A stretch of 10,316 bases of DNA from CAYVQF01 sp964454015 (GTDB lineage Bacteria > Myxococcota_A > Bradymonadia > UBA4248): NCBI GenBank assembly GCA_964454015.1, contig CAYVQF010000100.1, positions 1 to 10,316 of the forward strand, given 5' to 3'. Below the pieces are notes generated by a model. It saw only the letters and a program-made list of their open reading frames with translations, ran no database searches and was not told the origin of the DNA. Each line of letters begins with the position of its first letter. Position 1 is the stretch's first letter. Of this stretch, positions 1 through 7,642 are shown one piece after another. The position numbers were made by a program, and so were the translations under genes.

Positions 1-27
1 CACAATAATTCACAACGAGCAAGCCCC

Positions 28-2364
28 ATGCCGGCTTTGGTCGTGGATTGTGGCCCAGACAGGTGGCTTGCCTCCGCCCAAGCGATTGAGCAAGATGCTC
101 TCGGCCAACGCGCGCAGATGCACGCGCTTCCTGGAGTTGCCTGCTTGACACCCTCGCCCCCAAAGCTTGGACAGCCCGTCGATTGCAAAGGCACGGTGCT
201 CCATGTGCGCTACACCAGCCCAGATCAGGATTTCTCCGTCGTCGATTTCCACGCCCCGGGCGAAGGACGCATCACCATCACGGGAAGCCTCTCTTCCCTC
301 CAAGACCACGATGACGTACGCATCATCGGTCGCTGGGTACAGAACCGCTATGGACTCCAGGTGCGCGTCGAGAGGTTCGAACGCATCCTACCGGTCACCA
401 AAGACGGCATCGCCCGCTACATCAGCCGCCAAGTCAAAGGCTTCGGCCCAGCCATCGCCGAGCGCATCGTCAACACCTTTGGCAAAGACACACTGACCGT
501 TCTCGACCGCACCCCCCAACGCCTACTTGCCATCTCGGGTATCGGCAAAGCCAAACTCAAGCAGTTTCGGAGCGAATGGGACAGCAAAGCCTTGCAGCGG
601 CACAACGAAGTCTTTCTCTTTGGCCTCGGGGTCTCATCAACCATGGCCACCCGTATCTCCAAACGCTACGGCGCTGACGCCGTGCGGGTGGTTCAAGAAG
701 AACCCTACCGCCTGGCCCAGGAGGTCGACGGCATCGGCTTTGTTCGCGCCGATGCCATCGCGCGCAGCTTGGGCATTGCCACCGACAGCCCCGAACGCGT
801 CGAGGCCGGTATCCTCCATGTCCTCCTCACCTTAGAGGGAAACGAAGGGCATTGCTTTCTCTATGAGCAGGACCTCAGCGATGCCGCCGTGCGCCTCCTC
901 GAGGTGCCTGAGTCTGCCGTCGCCGATGCCATCGAGCGCTTGGTCCAGGTGGGCAATCTGGTCGGCGAAAGAGCAGAGCACGGGCGCGCTTTGTTTCGCC
1001 GCCTCTTGTGGTGGACCGAGAAGTCCATCGCTGAAGAGTTGGCGCGCCTGGAAGCCGCCCACACCGCCCCCCCAAGCCCAAGCAAACTCAAGCAAATTGT
1101 CGCCCTGGTGCGCAAGGTCGAGCAGCAGCTTGGCCTCGAGCTTGCTCCCCAACAGCGCGCCGCCGTCGAGGCCGGGCTAACGGGCAAGCTCCTGGTCGTA
1201 ACGGGCGGCCCAGGGACGGGAAAAACCACCTTGGTCCGTCTTCTGGTCGAGGGCGGCCAAGCCCTCAGCCTCAATCTCTTTTTGGCCGCGCCCACTGGGC
1301 GCGCTGCCAAACGCCTCTCAGAAGCAACGGGACACGAGGCCAAAACCCTGCACCGCTTGCTGGAGTTCAGCTTTCAAAACAACGGCTTCCAACGTAACGC
1401 CGACAACCCTCTCGAGCCTGGACTCTATGTCGTCGACGAGAGCTCCATGATCGACATCACCCTCATGCGCTCCCTCTTGGCCGCCCTCCCCGATGAAGCG
1501 CAGGTCGTCTTCGTGGGAGACGTCGATCAGCTCCCAAGCGTCGGGCCCGGCACGGTCTTGCGCGATCTGATCAACAGCGACGCCATCCCCATCGTCCGCC
1601 TCGACGAAGTCTTCCGCCAAGCCTCAGCCAGCCTCATCGTACAGAACGCCCATCGCATCAACCGCGGCGAGTTCCCGATTCTTCCTGAACGCGACGCCGA
1701 TAAGACGGCAGAGTTCTATCTCATCGAGTGCCGCGATCCCGAGCAGGCCGAGCGACTGATCGAGCAGGTGGTCTGCGAACGCTTACCGGCGCGCTTCGGC
1801 ATCGATCCCATGCACGAGGTACAGATCCTTGCCCCCATGCGACGCAACGCTGGTGGCGTCGACCGACTCAATCTGGCCTTACAGGCCCGTCTCAACCCGG
1901 GCGGAAGTCCCATTGGGCGGCACGAGGGCGCCTTGCGCGTCGGCGATCGGGTCATGCAACTCCGCAACGACTACGACAAAGAAATCTTCAACGGCGACGT
2001 CGGCAGAATCGTCGCATGGAATGCCAAAGAGCAGCTCCTGAGCGTCTCCTTCGATGACCGCACCCTGCACTACTCTGCCGACGCCCTCGAAGACCTGACC
2101 CTCGCCTACGCCTGCACCGTACACAAAGCACAAGGTTCAGAGTATCGCGCCATCGTCGTCACTCTCCTACCAGGGCATCGCTTCATGCTGCAACGCAATC
2201 TTGTCTACACGGCGATCACCCGCGCCAAGCATGTGGCGATCATCGTTGGCGATCGCTACACGCTACAAGCTGCTATCCACAACGATAAGCCAGCTACCCG
2301 CAATACGCTGCTCGCCGACCGGGTCCGCTGCACCATTCAAGAGGCGCACCGACGCCATCGCTGA
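28..2364 (+). CDS. recD2: RecD2-type ATP-dependent DNA helicase (SF1B, 5'-3')
   Basis: Superfamily 1B helicase of the RecD2/YrrC family, which unwinds DNA 5' to 3' without RecB and RecC and acts in DNA repair and replication fork maintenance. In order: an OB-like N-terminal domain (about residues 50-120); helix-hairpin-helix repeats (about 130-250, with GFGPAIAERI, ISGIGKAKL and VDGIGFVRAD); a linker with PPSPS near 350; then the motor. Walker A is GGPGTGKTT at 393-401, Walker B VVDE at 468-471, motif III GDVDQLPSVGPG at 497-508, motif V TVHKAQGSE at 697-705 and motif VI YTAITRAK at 727-734. All key residues are present. The 778 residues fit the family (about 715-800). The start is uncertain: ATG 28 has a poor ribosome site and the frame is open to the window edge, whereas TTG 145 has GGAG 8 bases upstream, gives 739 residues and begins just before the OB domain. 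Converges with the next gene, 26 bases away. Confidence 0.95.
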   Translation: MPALVVDCGPDRWLASAQAIEQDALGQRAQMHALPGVACLTPSPPKLGQPVDCKGTVLHVRYTSPDQDFSVVDFHAPGEGRITITGSLSSLQDHDDVRIIGRWVQNRYGLQVRVERFERILPVTKDGIARYISRQVKGFGPAIAERIVNTFGKDTLTVLDRTPQRLLAISGIGKAKLKQFRSEWDSKALQRHNEVFLFGLGVSSTMATRISKRYGADAVRVVQEEPYRLAQEVDGIGFVRADAIARSLGIATDSPERVEAGILHVLLTLEGNEGHCFLYEQDLSDAAVRLLEVPESAVADAIERLVQVGNLVGERAEHGRALFRRLLWWTEKSIAEELARLEAAHTAPPSPSKLKQIVALVRKVEQQLGLELAPQQRAAVEAGLTGKLLVVTGGPGTGKTTLVRLLVEGGQALSLNLFLAAPTGRAAKRLSEATGHEAKTLHRLLEFSFQNNGFQRNADNPLEPGLYVVDESSMIDITLMRSLLAALPDEAQVVFVGDVDQLPSVGPGTVLRDLINSDAIPIVRLDEVFRQASASLIVQNAHRINRGEFPILPERDADKTAEFYLIECRDPEQAERLIEQVVCERLPARFGIDPMHEVQILAPMRRNAGGVDRLNLALQARLNPGGSPIGRHEGALRVGDRVMQLRNDYDKEIFNGDVGRIVAWNAKEQLLSVSFDDRTLHYSADALEDLTLAYACTVHKAQGSEYRAIVVTLLPGHRFMLQRNLVYTAITRAKHVAIIVGDRYTLQAAIHNDKPATRNTLLADRVRCTIQEAHRRHR

Positions 2365-2390
2365 GTGAAGGCCAAGGCTCTGCCGCCTGC

Positions 2391-4400
2391 TCATGGCGCG
2401 AGATAGCGCTCCACCAGCTCAGCCGTGCGCTGCGCGACCGCTGCCTGGTCCAAGCGATAGATGTCGCTGAGAAAGGCCACATGCCCCGTATCGTCGACCC
2501 GCGTGTTCTTGTACGCAACCTGGACGGGAACCCGATGGCGCAGCGAATAGGTCTCCTCGATGATGCTGGTATCCGCCAAGACCGCCCGCACCCGCTGCGC
2601 GCTCCACTGATTATCCTGCTGCAACAAGAACTCAGCCAGGTCCAGTGGGTTCTCGACCCGCATGCAACCGTGACTGTAGGCGCGCACGGGGTTACGGAAG
2701 AGGGCCTTGGCAGGAGTGTCGTGGAGAAAGACATCGTGGGGATTGGGGAAAATGAACTTGACCCGACCAAGGGCGTTCTTGTTGCTTGGCAACTGACGGA
2801 CATAGTAAAGGCGAGGGTTATCGCGGTTCACCTCTTCATAGCCGTTGTCTTCATACCAGTAGGGATTGTCCACGAGGTTGGGCTCTAGCTCTTCGATGCG
2901 GATGCGCTGCGGTACATTCCAGTATGGATTATAGATGACGTCCCGCAGGGTCGCTTCCAGCAACGGTGTGCGATTGGGAAAGACGGGTTCGCCGCTCTCG
3001 GGATCGATGACGGGCTTACGCGTCTGGGGGTCTTTGCGCTGATCGTTGTTACCAACCACGATGCGAAAACGCATGTGCCGCACCCCATCACGCCAAACTT
3101 CAGCATGGAAATCAGGCAAATTGACGAAAATGAAGTAGCGATAGGCACCGATACGGGACTCGCGATAGCGCTGTAAAGTGACGTCGATCTTAGCCAGGCG
3201 GTCTTCGGCGGGAATATTGAAGTTGCGCAGCAAGGCCGTGTCGATGAGGGTCCGCGAGGAGAGTTGATGGGTGTCTTGATAGATGCGAATCGCTTCTGCC
3301 AAAGACGCGTCGAGCAGGTCAGTCCCTACCTCCACCGTATAGCCCTCCATCAACAAGCGTTGTCGGATGGCAGGTATCTCGGGGTATCGCCCCCCAACCT
3401 TGATCTGCTTGGATACCTTGACCTCGAGCTGGCCCCAGCCACCGCGTTCGAGGACCTCCACATAGCGCGTGCGAGCGGCCATGAGCGCCCGGTACTGTGG
3501 GTGGGTCGGCTCCAAGGCACGCATCGCCGCGCTCACCCCAACCCGCGCTTGGTGCCGGAGAAATGTCCTGATGCGGGCGCGCTCTATCGTTCGCGGCGTC
3601 GCATAAGGAAGCCAGCGATCCAAATGGGGGGCGTTGTTGGCATAGGACAAACGCATGGCCCGCGCCATCTCGAGGAGATCCGCCATGACGTGAACCTCCG
3701 TCTTGACACTGAGGCGACGCAGCTCTCGTTTGATGCCATCGAGACTGACGAGGTGCTCCGCCAAGCGAGGCATGGGATGAGAGGCATCCACCGTCGCCAA
3801 ACGCAACAGCATGTCATCCAGCGCATCGGGTCTCTCGGCATCAAAGCCTTCGCGGCGCAAGGTGGCGCGCACCTGGCGCCAGTCTTCCTCCACCGGCACA
3901 AAAGCGGTCACCTCCGACCTCTTGGCATCGAGCGCCGCCCACGACACGAGCGCCGCACGGTGCGACGCGAGTCGACTCGCATCATGAGGCAACCCATGCG
4001 CCTCTTGGCTCGCCAATACGCTCAGGGCCTCCTCGAGAGCACTGATATCACGCCCATGCACCAAAAATGGGCGCATAGCGCGACTCTCATAGAAATCCCA
4101 GAGCAAATCACCAGGATGCTCACTCGCAGGCAGCTCCGTGAGCGCAGCCTCTAGGTCCTTCAAACACTCCGTGTCGAGTCCATTGCGAATCGCCTCATAA
4201 AACTCAGCAAAACGGGCTTCCAAAAGGTCTACCAAGACGTCGATCGCATCGTAGGTGGTACCAGACTGCTCGCGATGTGTGCCACGGCTAGACGAACACG
4301 ACAACAACACCACAAGCGGTAGTACGCACGCCAACCGCGCCCAGCGCCCACACCCTCTCCTCTTGCCCAACACCACCCATGCCATCCCCACACCATCCAT
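2391..4400 (-). CDS. Lipoprotein L,D-transpeptidase, YcbB/LdtD-like
   Basis: Probable peptidoglycan L,D-transpeptidase, forming 3-3 cross-links between meso-diaminopimelate residues of stem peptides or attaching proteins to them; envelope enzyme. With the start chosen here it has 669 residues. Residues 1-35 are a lipoprotein signal: basic stretch (KRRGCGRWAR), hydrophobic core (VLPLVVLL) and lipobox LLSC with Cys35, followed by serines. Residues about 36-330 are an alpha-helical region I do not recognise. A peptidoglycan-binding-like segment lies around 330-405 and the YkuD/LDT catalytic domain at 413-595, with YNPYWNVP, HDTP (His560) and SHGCMR (His577, catalytic Cys579), the hallmarks of the YcbB subfamily. 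The open frame runs up to 4775, but ATG 4400 has AAGGAG 5 bases upstream and places the signal peptide properly; ATG 4403 and 4385 are alternatives. Slightly longer than E. coli LdtD (615), which is anchored by a membrane helix instead. Confidence 0.92.
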   Translation of the reverse strand: MDGVGMAWVVLGKRRGCGRWARLACVLPLVVLLSCSSSRGTHREQSGTTYDAIDVLVDLLEARFAEFYEAIRNGLDTECLKDLEAALTELPASEHPGDLLWDFYESRAMRPFLVHGRDISALEEALSVLASQEAHGLPHDASRLASHRAALVSWAALDAKRSEVTAFVPVEEDWRQVRATLRREGFDAERPDALDDMLLRLATVDASHPMPRLAEHLVSLDGIKRELRRLSVKTEVHVMADLLEMARAMRLSYANNAPHLDRWLPYATPRTIERARIRTFLRHQARVGVSAAMRALEPTHPQYRALMAARTRYVEVLERGGWGQLEVKVSKQIKVGGRYPEIPAIRQRLLMEGYTVEVGTDLLDASLAEAIRIYQDTHQLSSRTLIDTALLRNFNIPAEDRLAKIDVTLQRYRESRIGAYRYFIFVNLPDFHAEVWRDGVRHMRFRIVVGNNDQRKDPQTRKPVIDPESGEPVFPNRTPLLEATLRDVIYNPYWNVPQRIRIEELEPNLVDNPYWYEDNGYEEVNRDNPRLYYVRQLPSNKNALGRVKFIFPNPHDVFLHDTPAKALFRNPVRAYSHGCMRVENPLDLAEFLLQQDNQWSAQRVRAVLADTSIIEETYSLRHRVPVQVAYKNTRVDDTGHVAFLSDIYRLDQAAVAQRTAELVERYLAP

Positions 4401-4405
4401 CATCA

Positions 4406-4411
4406 CTCCTT
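4406..4411 (-). promoter_or_regulatory. Ribosome binding site deciding the L,D-transpeptidase start
   Basis: The minus strand reads AAGGAG here, 5 bases before the ATG at 4400-4398 and 2 bases before the ATG at 4403-4401. It supports a start at 4400 and argues against the in-frame extension up to 4775, which contains the inverted repeat and promoter-like sequences and has no convincing ribosome site. Confidence 0.6.
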
Positions 4412-4439
4412 CCCAGGCCAAGCGCCACATCAAGCACCG

Positions 4440-4476
4440 CCTCATTCGTTGCCAGCATAATAGCAACGGCATGAGG
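4440..4476. repeat. Long interrupted inverted repeat upstream of the L,D-transpeptidase
   Basis: Two nested arms pair perfectly: CCTCAT (4440-4445) with ATGAGG (4471-4476), and CGTTGC (4447-4452) with GCAACG (4463-4468). They are separated by 1 and 2 unpaired bases and a 10-base centre (4453-4462), giving twelve base pairs in all. On the minus strand the centre reads TATTAT preceded by TGC, like an extended -10 element. The repeat lies 40-76 bases upstream of the chosen start codon. It could be an operator for a dimeric regulator or, if transcription starts further upstream, an mRNA leader hairpin. Confidence 0.6.
4457..4465 (-). promoter_or_regulatory. Possible extended -10 promoter for the L,D-transpeptidase
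   Basis: The minus strand reads TGC then TATTAT (4462-4457), a 5/6 match to TATAAT with the upstream TG of extended -10 promoters. No good -35 hexamer is visible at 16-18 bases. The start of transcription would fall near 4450, giving a leader of about 50 bases. The element lies in the centre of the inverted repeat, which would make direct repression easy. It is a sequence match only. Confidence 0.3.
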
Positions 4477-4672
4477 AGGCGATATTCCACCGTCTTTTTC
4501 GCCATCGTGACAATCGGATCATAGCCAGCGCCATCGCGTCTGCTGCCGCCCCGCCCCGGTCGCATTGAACTCACCCCCCGGCCACCACCCACGCGTCGGC
4601 CCAAAGCGCCGCGCGCCGACTCACCAAATCCATTGACTGGCTGTGACCTTGGCCGACGGGAGCCAGCCACGC

Positions 4673-4702
4673 TTGACAAAGGTGGCCCCAGCAGGCTATT
4701 GC
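4673..4702 (+). promoter_or_regulatory. Possible promoter for the GtrA-family gene
   Basis: A perfect -35 hexamer TTGACA (4673-4678) is followed after 18 bases by TATTGC (4697-4702), a weak -10 (3/6). If used, transcription would start near 4709 and leave a leader of about 150 bases rich in short GC inverted repeats before the gene at 4859. The strong -35 is the main support. Confidence 0.35.
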
Positions 4703-4858
4703 AACTCACTTCGCGCCGGTGTTGGCGGTACGCCTTTTGCTGTGGGCGCCGGGCCCGGGCATTGCGCCGCTCCAAAGCGATTGAGCGCTGCGCGGGTAGT
4801 CCCGGAAATCGGGGGCCGTTTCAATCATGCGCTCGCGTCGTGAGGCAGGGGATCGAAG

Positions 4859-5392
4859 GTGGAGCAAAAAGAAGTAGCGAACAATGTGATCTCAGGGCTG
4901 CGCCAGCGCTTGCGCAGCAAGGATTTCGGACGCTTTGGTAAGTTTGCCATCGTCGGGGGCTCGGGAGTCGTCGTCAACATGGCCGGCCTGTGGCTTGGCA
5001 AGAACTTCATCTTCACAGCCATGCCTCTGGCCCAGGCCGTCGCATGGGCTGGCGCCCTGGCCATCGCCGTCTCCATCATCACCAACTTCGCGCTCAATGA
5101 CCTTTGGACCTGGGGAGACCGGGAAAAACTGGGCTTTTTCCATTTTATCAGGCGCTTCTCCAAATACGTCATGGTGGCATCTTTCTCGGGCATCGTGCAG
5201 TGGCTCATCCTCCAGGGCCTGGTACACCTCGGCTTCTACTACCTTCTGGCCAACTTCGTCGGTATCGGGGTCGGAGTCGTCATCAACTATTGCGCCAACA
5301 ACTGGTGGACCTTTCGCGCCATCAGCCACGAAGAAGACTTCGCGACAACCTCATCCCCCGCCGAAACCGCTCAGGCCGATCGGCTCACCTAG
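4859..5392 (+). CDS. GtrA-family membrane protein
   Basis: Small integral membrane protein of the GtrA/DPMS family (PF04138). Members such as phage GtrA are thought to move undecaprenyl-phosphate-linked sugars across the inner membrane or to assist glycosyltransferases in decorating surface polysaccharide. It has 177 residues with a short basic N-terminus and four predicted membrane helices (about 27-46, 57-78, 102-122 and 125-147). The family's two half-repeats are visible: each pair of helices ends in an N-x-x-x-N-x-W-T-aromatic motif, NFALNDLWTW (76-85) and NYCANNWWTF (143-152). The last 20 residues are polar. The start is GTG 4859: an in-frame TGA at 4841 leaves no other upstream start, and AGGGG lies 7 bases before it. 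No glycosyltransferase is adjacent, so the substrate cannot be guessed. It converges with the next gene across 39 bases that show no clear terminator. Confidence 0.88.
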   Translation: MEQKEVANNVISGLRQRLRSKDFGRFGKFAIVGGSGVVVNMAGLWLGKNFIFTAMPLAQAVAWAGALAIAVSIITNFALNDLWTWGDREKLGFFHFIRRFSKYVMVASFSGIVQWLILQGLVHLGFYYLLANFVGIGVGVVINYCANNWWTFRAISHEEDFATTSSPAETAQADRLT

Positions 5393-5431
5393 AAGCCAGT
5401 GTCGCCACCCCAGCTTAAGGACAGCGCCCCA

Positions 5432-6352
5432 TCAGTGGAGTACGGGCTCAGACAGAGGCTCCACCAACACTTTGCGCAGGGCGATCAAATCGCGCGACGC
5501 CTGCCGCACCAACGCATGCACATCCCCCGTGTGCTGCAGCGCCTCGAGGTGCTCGAAATGAAGCAGAGGCAACAGGCGTAGTACGGTCCCGGTGCGGCTG
5601 TAGGGGCTCAGCGCCAGAGCATGACGCACGGGATAGCGGGTCAGCCAGCGGCTCTTGGCAATCACGTCGAGAATCTCCATGGTGTTCGGCCGACGCGTGA
5701 CCATAAAGAGCACATCGTGCTCGACAATCCGGGGATTGCGGCAGAGCCGCTCCACCACGCTGTAATCCGCGTCATAGAGCAGCTTCTCCAAGAAAAGGCG
5801 GTTGGCACCCGACGCCAATGCCTTGCGCTCACCGAGCGTGCGATCGCGATCCCAGCGTGGGCCAAAGCGCTCCCAACGCTTGGGCGGGCGCCGATGCGGC
5901 GGGGGATCGACCAGCATGTAACGCACACAGCGCATGTGCAGCGCATCGAGAGCGTCATCGCACGTAATCGGTTGCCATGAGGGCACCACCACCTGCTGCG
6001 GCGCAACCTCACCCTCACTCTCACCCTCACTAAGGAGCGACTCCGCAAGGGGCTGCGCGGCAAGCTCCGCCGTAACAGCCGCACTGTATACATCACAGAG
6101 CTTTTCATAGGCCGCGGGTTCCTGCTGAACCTCCAGAATCGCAGGAATGAAAGCCAACTGTGCGTCCTCGCCAGGCGGAACACCCCCCACGCAGCGGTCA
6201 ATGAACGTGGCCAATAGGCGTAAAATGGCCTCGGCTGACCACGTCAACAAGGCCTCGCGCACCAAAGCCACGCGCATTTCCAGCCCAAGGATATGCTGCA
6301 GCTTCTCCAAAAATGGGTGCGGGTCACGTATCACGCCTGGACCCGAGACCAA
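5432..6352 (-). CDS. Hypothetical protein with C-terminal helical repeat-like region
   Basis: Function not recognised. It has 306 residues, no signal peptide and no membrane helix, so it is probably cytoplasmic. Residues 11-100 are mostly helical; 108-115 is a SEGESEGE repeat; 150-170 is Pro/Arg/Trp-rich. Residues about 184-295 look like tandem helical repeats, with NPRIVEHDVLFMVTRRP (206-222) then SRWLTRYPVRHALALSPYSR. I recall similar NPR-x-x-E-x-D-V segments in uncharacterised HEAT-like proteins of myxobacteria and relatives, but this is memory, not a search. The start is TTG 6352, immediately after the TAA stop of the upstream zinc-ribbon gene (no gap), with GAGG 11 bases before it; GTG 6334 is an alternative. 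The tight junction implies co-transcription and translational coupling with that gene. The protein may be a binding scaffold for a partner of the membrane protein; this is inference. Confidence 0.8.
   Translation of the reverse strand: MVSGPGVIRDPHPFLEKLQHILGLEMRVALVREALLTWSAEAILRLLATFIDRCVGGVPPGEDAQLAFIPAILEVQQEPAAYEKLCDVYSAAVTAELAAQPLAESLLSEGESEGEVAPQQVVVPSWQPITCDDALDALHMRCVRYMLVDPPPHRRPPKRWERFGPRWDRDRTLGERKALASGANRLFLEKLLYDADYSVVERLCRNPRIVEHDVLFMVTRRPNTMEILDVIAKSRWLTRYPVRHALALSPYSRTGTVLRLLPLLHFEHLEALQHTGDVHALVRQASRDLIALRKVLVEPLSEPVLH
6008..6031. repeat. In-gene tandem repeat, 12-base unit twice (hexamer four times)
   Basis: The plus strand reads CTCACCCTCACT twice with no mismatch; each unit is two near-identical hexamers. 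On the coding (minus) strand it gives SEGE twice (residues 108-115). Slippage would add or remove whole codons, so the linker length could vary between strains without breaking the gene. Confidence 0.75.
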
Positions 6353-7558
6353 TTACGGTAAGACCTCGGCATCGACCACTCGCACCTCGAAAAGGAGGTC
6401 GTTGCGGACCTCAACCGGAACTGATCGCGTGAAAACCACCGCAATGGGTCTATAGGTCGCCGTTGGCAACTTGACGTGCACCCCTACCCGCATGATGTCA
6501 TCCAACCAAGATTCCACCTTGGGTAAGCTGCCCTTGGTCGAGAGGGCCAGCGCCAACGCATCGAGCGAATCCAACTGCTCTGCATACTCAGGGTTCAAAA
6601 GACTAAAAGGCTTGGTCACCGCCAACTCAACACCGGCAGCCGTTCGCATGACCACTTCCATGCGGATGTCGCCAAAGGCCTGCCCCGTCGCATTCGCGAC
6701 CTGGCCATAGAGCACCAAGAGCGGCGTCGTGGGATTGACCTCGACGATCAGCGGCTTCGACAGCGCCACGGAAAAGTGTGGCTTGGCCTTGGTGGTGTTG
6801 ATGGGTTGAAAATTGACATCCGAAGGCCGGCGCTTCTCCGCCGTCGCGATCTCCATGGGCTCCGCTTTGCCCATGGCAATATTGAGCGTCTGGCCCAGTC
6901 GCCCAAAGTGGACCAAGCCATCATTGCGAATCGCTATGAACGCCAACGCGATGTAGCCTGCCACCAGTAGCACCAGCAGCACGACCAGAAACAACCGCCC
7001 TTGCGCCGGCACTTCGCCCGAAATCTCAGCCTCCACCAACTCTTGCAAGTGCGCCTCCGCCTCCGGGTTGGAAACGGGCTGATAGTGCTCATCCGTCTCG
7101 GGCTCGAGCTCGTCTTCGTCGATGGCGACACCCCCCGCATCGATGAGACGCCTTTTCTTGTTCGGTAAACCATCGACAATGATGGAGCTCGCCGCATCGC
7201 TCGACGCTGTCGCCGCCAGTTGGGCCATCAAGCCCTTGCCCCCTCCCGCGACACTCGCGCTCTCTGGCGCACCACGGTCCGAGAGGGTCGCCTCACCACT
7301 CACGGCCGGCGCTTGAGGTGCGACATCCTTCGCCGCTTTGGGCGGCGTCGTAATGGCGGCGATCTCAGGGGGTGGCACATAGTTCGCCAAGAAACTCGGC
7401 GTCTCCCCCCCTCCCAACGCGTCGGCATGCGGGGCTGCGCCGGCATCATTGGCAACCACCTGGGTACAAAAGGGGCACTGCAGTGCAGGGGCAGACAAAT
7501 GCTCCGGCGGCACCTCAAATGATTGCAAACACTTATCACAGGTCAACGTTTTGGCCAT
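6353..7558 (-). CDS. MJ0042-type zinc-ribbon, single-pass membrane protein with DUF3426-like domain
   Basis: 401 residues. An N-terminal zinc ribbon has two CxxC knuckles (Cys7, Cys10, Cys28, Cys31), the MJ0042/zinc_ribbon_5 pattern. A long Ala/Pro/acidic linker (about 40-185) with a basic patch NKKRR (133-137) follows, then one membrane helix (about 188-210, LFLVVLLVLLVAGYIALAFI). The C-terminal part (about 262-400) resembles DUF3426, a beta-sandwich with LLVLYGQVANATGQAFGDIRMEV. The likely topology is zinc ribbon in the cytoplasm and C-terminal domain in the periplasm. The family is common in proteobacteria; its role is not established. The start ATG 7558 puts the first CxxC at residue 7; TGGAG lies 11 bases upstream. 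The next gene starts directly at this gene's stop, so the two form an operon. A possible promoter lies at 7643-7671. Confidence 0.87.
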   Translation of the reverse strand: MAKTLTCDKCLQSFEVPPEHLSAPALQCPFCTQVVANDAGAAPHADALGGGETPSFLANYVPPPEIAAITTPPKAAKDVAPQAPAVSGEATLSDRGAPESASVAGGGKGLMAQLAATASSDAASSIIVDGLPNKKRRLIDAGGVAIDEDELEPETDEHYQPVSNPEAEAHLQELVEAEISGEVPAQGRLFLVVLLVLLVAGYIALAFIAIRNDGLVHFGRLGQTLNIAMGKAEPMEIATAEKRRPSDVNFQPINTTKAKPHFSVALSKPLIVEVNPTTPLLVLYGQVANATGQAFGDIRMEVVMRTAAGVELAVTKPFSLLNPEYAEQLDSLDALALALSTKGSLPKVESWLDDIMRVGVHVKLPTATYRPIAVVFTRSVPVEVRNDLLFEVRVVDAEVLP

Positions 7559-7642
7559 TTACGTCTTTGCTCCAAAAATGCTGGACAACAAAGCCACCCC
7601 ATTGCCAGGACACATACCTGGGCCAGCCCACAGACTCACCCA

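Larger units (their letters stand above)
4401..4858. other. Divergent intergenic region between the L,D-transpeptidase and gtrA-like genes
   Basis: 458 bases without a convincing gene. It holds the 4440-4476 inverted repeat with a possible minus-strand extended -10, a possible plus-strand promoter at 4673-4702, and several GC-rich short inverted repeats: GTCGGC/GCCGAC at 4595-4620, GGCG/CGCC followed by TTTT at 4724-4738, and the palindrome CCGGGCCCGG at 4749-4758. Short plus-strand frames starting at 4633 and 4643 are open here, but they overlap the start of the next gene or lack ribosome sites and family features. Confidence 0.7.

Noticed and set aside
10..309. 99-codon minus-strand frame at the window start
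   Set aside because: Most of it overlaps the RecD2 OB domain; only the last third (10-145) has coding-like third positions, which is too short to support a gene. Kept only as a comment on the recD2 start.
2365..2390. Terminator between the convergent recD2 and L,D-transpeptidase genes
   Set aside because: Only 26 bases separate the genes and no stem with a T-run was seen on either strand.
3264..4154. 296-codon plus-strand open frame antisense to the L,D-transpeptidase
   Set aside because: It lies wholly within a well-supported gene on the other strand; its protein is rich in Arg, His and Gln with no domain or signal, as expected for a GC-rich shadow frame.
4401..4775. N-terminal extension of the L,D-transpeptidase frame by 125 codons
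   Set aside because: It would bury the lipoprotein signal inside the protein, contains the inverted repeat, and lacks a ribosome site at its start.
4800..4858. Possible tRNA-like T-loop (TTTCAATC) before the GtrA-family gene
   Set aside because: No acceptor stem, anticodon arm or CCA could be fitted around it.
4633..4941. 102-codon plus-strand frame upstream of and overlapping the GtrA-family gene
   Set aside because: No ribosome site, no recognisable domain, overlaps a well-supported gene by over 80 bases.
5393..5431. Terminator between the convergent GtrA-family and repeat-protein genes
   Set aside because: No stable stem or T-run is visible in the 39 bases.
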